Below are positions 6,201 to 6,603 of a stretch of 6,603 nt of DNA, one piece after another. The DNA is taken from NCBI GenBank assembly GCA_026692885.1, contig JAPLNJ010000714.1:1-6603 (forward strand), read 5' to 3'. Each line of letters opens with the position of its first letter. Within the stretch, counting starts at the first letter, position 1. Origin of the DNA: Planctomycetota bacterium. Its GTDB lineage: Bacteria; Planctomycetota; Planctomycetia; Pirellulales; Pirellulaceae. A program made the translations under genes and the position numbers. Below the pieces are notes generated by a model, which was not told the origin of the DNA, made no database searches, and saw only the letters and a program-made list of their open reading frames with translations.

Positions 6201-6603
6201 CCGTGTGGAGCGTCGCCTTTTCTCCGGATGGTATCCAGGCCCTTTCGGCCAGCCTGGATCGGACGATGCGGCTGTGGGATGTGAAGAGTGGCCGCCTGCA
6301 ATATGCCTTTCCCCCGCAGCCGACAGGGTTATGGGCTGCCTTCTCACCCGATGGCAAGCGGATTGTCACCGTGCCCTGGTCAGATACCGCCCAACGCGTC
6401 CGATTGTGGGATGTCAGTACCAAGGAGGAAGTCGGATCTTTCGATTTGCCGACGGAGGGGAACCGGCGCGCGGACTGGTCCCCCGATGGACGCTTCGTCG
6501 CCTGTACCGGCAAGAGCGTGCGGCTGCTGTGGGTCTCGGAGACGGGCGCGCTGCAAGAGCCCACGAGCAGTCCGGACAAAGGCCAGCTCGCCATCGAAAC
6601 GAA
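263..6603 (+). CDS. Membrane Ser/Thr protein kinase with four WD40 propellers (3' end outside window)
   Basis: One reading frame runs from ATG 263 to the right edge, 2113 codons without a stop, so the C-terminus is missing. The ATG is supported by AGGAGA at 252-257. Residues 33-40 (HLSTCSTC) form an HX3CX2C zinc-binding-like motif. The kinase covers about 119-384, with glycine loop GAGGMG (126-131), Lys148, Glu167, HRDVKPQN (catalytic Asp242, Asn247), DFG (260-262) and APE (290-292). All key residues are present, so an active PknB-type kinase is predicted. A hydrophobic segment at about 450-472 follows a basic stretch, which places the kinase in the cytoplasm. Beyond it lie PEGA-like domains alternating with four blocks of seven WD40 repeats, presumably extracytoplasmic. 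The ligand and the substrates cannot be read from the sequence. No other gene is visible, so an operon cannot be judged. Kinase identity is near certain; topology is inferred. Confidence 0.96.
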   Translation, partial: MNTPQLLHPPAQRLKEFGLGQLGDTESSDIEAHLSTCSTCQQIVAEAPDDSLVALLQEPAPPIVHQAPDSRPGLLSRLAAIVNPQAARPAPQRAPQPIPRPAPRPHRNVPVELQNHPRYEVLEHLGAGGMGTVFKARHRLMDRIVALKVMHPQLLADPVAAERFAREVKAAAQLAHPHIVTAYDAEQVGGLHFLVMEYVEGQMLSELVDRGRPLPIDRACEYARQAALGLQAAHQRGMVHRDVKPQNLVLTPAEQVKVLDFGLARFVSESDESGTGTAFGKLLGSPDYMAPEQARDAHSADIRADIYSLGCTLYYLLSGAPPFPGGSAAEKISAHLGKIPLPIRKIRPEVPDALSGLLDWLLAKDPQQRLQTPGEVATALAPFCQPAPAAQPRRNFLAQLLRRKGWSNKNSLARLFRREGWSNKSSLAPVLRGEGWGEGSKALRRSARSVAAWATAVALLLAFGIGGYFYGAAIYRLVTNQGTLVIETDGPDVEVIVKQGGEQIQIVDTKTGREVTLKAGEYQLELAAGKDGLKLSTQQFTLTRGGREIAKVWLEKAPPEQLAASGPEAQPKNNSLAPVPRGEGWGEGRSGKRPSYSSADPKPLVDEPLVADASVKTPKPTAQTPATATPGPAPGSPDSPDGKLVAKPPAEPPVEILEIRRFVGHRSYVVSVAFSPDGRYVLSGSTDKTARLWDVASGKEVRRYEGATSEVHSVVFSPNGALVVGVDGDGVIHLWDSDSARQIRQFKGHTQWLMSVAFSQDGRKIVSGGADSTVRLWDVDSGRQIRTFTGHQGEVRSVAFSPDGQQVVSGGWDKTVRLWDVETGQQVRLFDGHTQPVNSVAFASNGKEILSGSIDRTIRRWDVKTGVATGALFASESAAKVGGGLGTLGPTPSADSPGHPSGIYTVALSPDERWALSGSGWDTNFGLAGSDYRVRLYNVASGREIGRFDGHTSGLRSVAFSPDGRLAVSGSYDKTVRILWLGEPATPATPRPVGNLGQLVLAENSPSLPVIVKRGGRLVTVLHSKTSSKTPLEPGDYELELAGRPEEFELSADRVSLKPGAKQTVSIRRGPPAEKPAQLSEIRRFAGHTGAVDSVALSPDGKLAFSTGNDKTVRVWDVASGQEQRRFEGTTEDVLGVTLSHDGRLALSGGPDKVARLWDVATGKELRKFVGSKAGIGCLTFSPDGRLALSGGWDGLVCLWEVDTGRQLRNFRGHESAVQGVAFSPDGRLALSGYWFDATVRLWDVETGQELRQLDGHTEAVRTVAFSPDGRLALTGSEDRTMRLWDVARGKQLRAYSHPTGVITVAFSPDGRRALSGSGGKMMPDGHSIDAGYDYTVRLWDVVRGDLLAQADTFGAPVLRVTFAPDGRAALVGSTDRTMRLFKLPEPPSLQITEVRSFLGHTDRVAQAVFSPDGRQALSRSADGTVRLWDVTSGKEIRHFEGHHEIPGCVAFSPDGQLALSGAWGELKDGNLVSGREIRLWDVATGKEIRRFQGHTSSVRAIAFTPDGRQFISASNDSTLRLWDTQIGRELRVFQGHDGMINDMALSADGCHVLSGGQDKTVRLWDVTTGRELRRLEGHTESVYSVALSPDGGCALSCGSDRTIRLWDVQSGRQLRLFPGHSLTVEGVAFSPDGQRALSGSVDRTVRLWDVATARELGRFDGFTAKVIGVAFSPDGHSALAAGEDSALRLLKLPAVDETATSAVAGETGQLILDTETADGWLLVKQRDKVVLVLDATANQKADLKPGEYQVELAGRTEGLRLSADKLSLVKGTKQVVQVRRESKPVRVEITEFRRLVGHRAGSTKVHFSPDGRYLLSCSWDATVRLWDVVTGKEVRRFEGQGATADCAAFSPDGRLVAGGGGLAMKDGKWQHTDFSVWLWDVATGKLMHRFEGHTGQVMGAAISPNGQCLVTGGWDGTVRLWDIPGKQSRHILKGHSLVNAVAFSPDGRSVLSAGNDGTVRLWDAQLGKELLVLEGHGGPVWSVAFSPDGIQALSASLDRTMRLWDVKSGRLQYAFPPQPTGLWAAFSPDGKRIVTVPWSDTAQRVRLWDVSTKEEVGSFDLPTEGNRRADWSPDGRFVACTGKSVRLLWVSETGALQEPTSSPDKGQLAIET
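1445..1579. repeat. Three tandem copies of a 45-bp palindromic repeat, read in frame
   Basis: The units are 1445-1489, 1490-1534 and 1535-1579, each exactly 45 bases. In the kinase frame they encode NFLAQLLRRKGWSNK, NSLARLFRREGWSNK and SSLAPVLRGEGWGEG. The third copy is the most palindromic: 1539-1550 (CCCTCGCCCCGG) pairs with 1555-1566 (CCGGGGAGAGGG) around a TACT loop, with one G-A mismatch. Copies 1 and 2 have a diverged stem and end in TCAAACAAG where copy 3 has GGTGAGGGG. The array sits between the kinase end (about residue 384) and the membrane segment, so it supplies most of the juxtamembrane linker. The reverse strand reads CCCTCACCCCAACCCTCTCC, a very common dispersed bacterial repeat as I recall. 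Confidence 0.85.
1706..1930 (+). other. PEGA-like beta domain P1 (residues 482-556)
   Basis: This domain directly follows the membrane segment. It begins GTLVIETDGPDVEVIVKQGG and continues with KTGREVTLKAGEYQLEL and LKLSTQQFTLTRGG. I recognise this pattern from many planctomycete membrane kinases, where it sits just outside the membrane. It recurs as P2, P3 and the start of P4. The pattern shared by the complete copies is G-x-L near the start, V-K, then L-x-x-G-[ED]-Y-x-[LV]-E-L-A, then L-S. The PEGA label is by resemblance only; the domain is probably a small beta sandwich that acts as a spacer or binds a ligand. Confidence 0.65.
1982..2026. repeat. Fourth 45-bp palindromic repeat copy, in frame in the linker before the WD40 region
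   Basis: This copy is nearly identical to unit 1535-1579 and again exactly 45 bases in the same codon phase. It encodes NSLAPVPRGEGWGEG (residues 574-588). CCCTCGCCCC 1986-1995 pairs with GGGGAGAGGG 2004-2013, with one G-A mismatch and an 8-base loop. It lies in a Pro/Ala/Thr-rich, probably disordered linker between PEGA-like domain P1 and WD40 block A, a place where an added 15 residues should be tolerated. Confidence 0.85.
2234..3214 (+). repeat. WD40 block A, seven blades (residues 658-984)
   Basis: Seven WD40 repeats can be counted, most with the GH...VAFSPDG...SGS.D.T.RLWDV pattern. The block opens with EIRRFVGH, and the last blade ends LWLGEP in place of LWDV, as expected for a closed seven-bladed propeller. 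Blade 2 is weak (FSPNGALVVGVDGDG, LWDSDS). A 32-residue Gly/Ala/Pro-rich insertion (2861-2956) separates blades 5 and 6, and blade 6 has a long loop (about 3014-3058) and reads LYNV instead of LWDV. Confidence 0.9.
3251..3469 (+). other. PEGA-like domain P2 between propellers A and B (residues 997-1069)
   Basis: This 73-residue copy begins GQLVLAENSP, then has VIVKRGG, LEPGDYELELAG, FELSADRVSLKPG and ends VSIRR. It aligns with P1 and matches P3 in length. It separates WD40 block A from block B with short linkers on both sides, so the protein repeats a PEGA-like plus propeller module rather than carrying one spacer at the membrane. Confidence 0.65.
3503..4423 (+). repeat. WD40 block B, seven blades (residues 1081-1387)
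   Basis: Seven repeats open with EIRRFAGH and close with LFKLPEP, the altered last blade. Blades 2-5 share an almost constant SPDGRLAL[ST]G core (SHDGRLALSG in blade 2), so they resemble each other more than blades do in the other blocks. Blade 6 carries an extended loop (about 4211-4267, GSGGKMMPDGHSIDAGYDY) at the same blade number and position as in block A. Confidence 0.9.
4442..5347 (+). repeat. WD40 block C, seven blades (residues 1394-1695)
   Basis: Seven repeats open with EVRSFLGH and close with LLKLPAV. Only six residues (PSLQIT) separate this block from the end of block B, with no PEGA-like domain between them. Blade 2 has an extended loop (about 4646-4693, containing ELKDGNLVSGRE). 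Blades 3-6 are regular, with RLWD in each. Confidence 0.9.
5387..5605 (+). other. PEGA-like domain P3 between propellers C and D (residues 1709-1781)
   Basis: This 73-residue domain begins GQLILDTETADGWLLVKQ, then has LKPGEYQVELAGRTEGLRLSADKLSL and ends VQVRR. It is closest to P2 (shared ELAGR, LSAD and terminal RR). After ten residues (ESKPVRVEIT) the next propeller begins with EFRRLVGH. Confidence 0.65.
5636..6550 (+). repeat. WD40 block D, seven blades (residues 1792-2096)
   Basis: Seven repeats open with EFRRLVGH and close with LLWVSET. Blade 2 has an extended loop (about 5837-5890, containing AMKDGKWQHTDF) at the same place as in block C. Blades 6 and 7 are the most degenerate: blade 6 lacks the GH start, and blade 7 has DWSPDGRFVACTG with few other consensus residues. 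Confidence 0.88.
6581..6603 (+). other. Start of a fourth PEGA-like domain P4, cut by the window edge
   Basis: The last complete codons read GQLAIET (residues 2107-2113), which matches the first residues of P1 (GTLVIET), P2 (GQLVLAE) and P3 (GQLILDT). It lies about ten residues after propeller D, the usual spacing. The call rests on seven residues plus position, so it is suggestive only. Confidence 0.5.

Noticed and set aside
2234..6550. Regular short repeats that might suggest a CRISPR array or a DNA satellite
   Set aside because: The periodicity of about 42 codons comes from WD40 blades. The copies differ in sequence, keep codon phase, and have no constant repeat-spacer plan.

Overview
The window holds one very large gene on the + strand. 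It starts at 263 and is still open at the right edge (6603), giving 2113 complete codons with no in-frame stop. The product is a receptor-like, Hanks-type Ser/Thr protein kinase fused to a long WD40 region. The combination seen here is typical of Planctomycetes: an N-terminal HX3CX2C zinc-binding-like motif, a PknB-like kinase, one membrane segment, and a beta-rich domain beginning 'GTLVIETDGPDVEVIVKQGG' followed by WD40 repeats. The DNA is GC-rich and carries short palindromic repeats of a kind I recall from planctomycete and related genomes. The phylum is inferred from family knowledge, not from a search.

Layout. Positions 1-262 contain no gene. A composite of three hairpins fills about 20-140, and a strong AGGAGA ribosome binding site lies 6 bases before the ATG. 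The protein then reads: zinc-finger-like motif (residues 33-40), Pro-rich linker, kinase (about 119-384), a basic juxtamembrane linker built from three tandem copies of a 45-bp repeat (395-439), a membrane segment (about 450-472), PEGA-like domain P1 (482-556), and a Pro/Ala/Thr linker with a fourth 45-bp copy (574-588). After that come WD40 block A (658-984), P2 (997-1069), block B (1081-1387), block C (1394-1695), P3 (1709-1781), block D (1792-2096), and the first residues of P4 (from 2107).

By hand count each WD40 block has exactly seven repeats, so the window encodes 28 blades, best read as four complete seven-bladed propellers. Each block opens with the same strand motif (E-x-R-x-[FL]-x-G-H) and closes with a repeat whose Trp-Asp is altered, as expected for a propeller closed by its own N-terminal strand. 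The start of P4 implies at least one more module downstream.

Inferred working: the kinase lies in the cytoplasm and signals through phosphorylation. The PEGA-like/propeller chain lies across the membrane as a binding or scaffold region. The most unusual points are the four-propeller architecture, its signs of modular duplication, and palindromic DNA repeats that have become in-frame protein sequence in the linkers.
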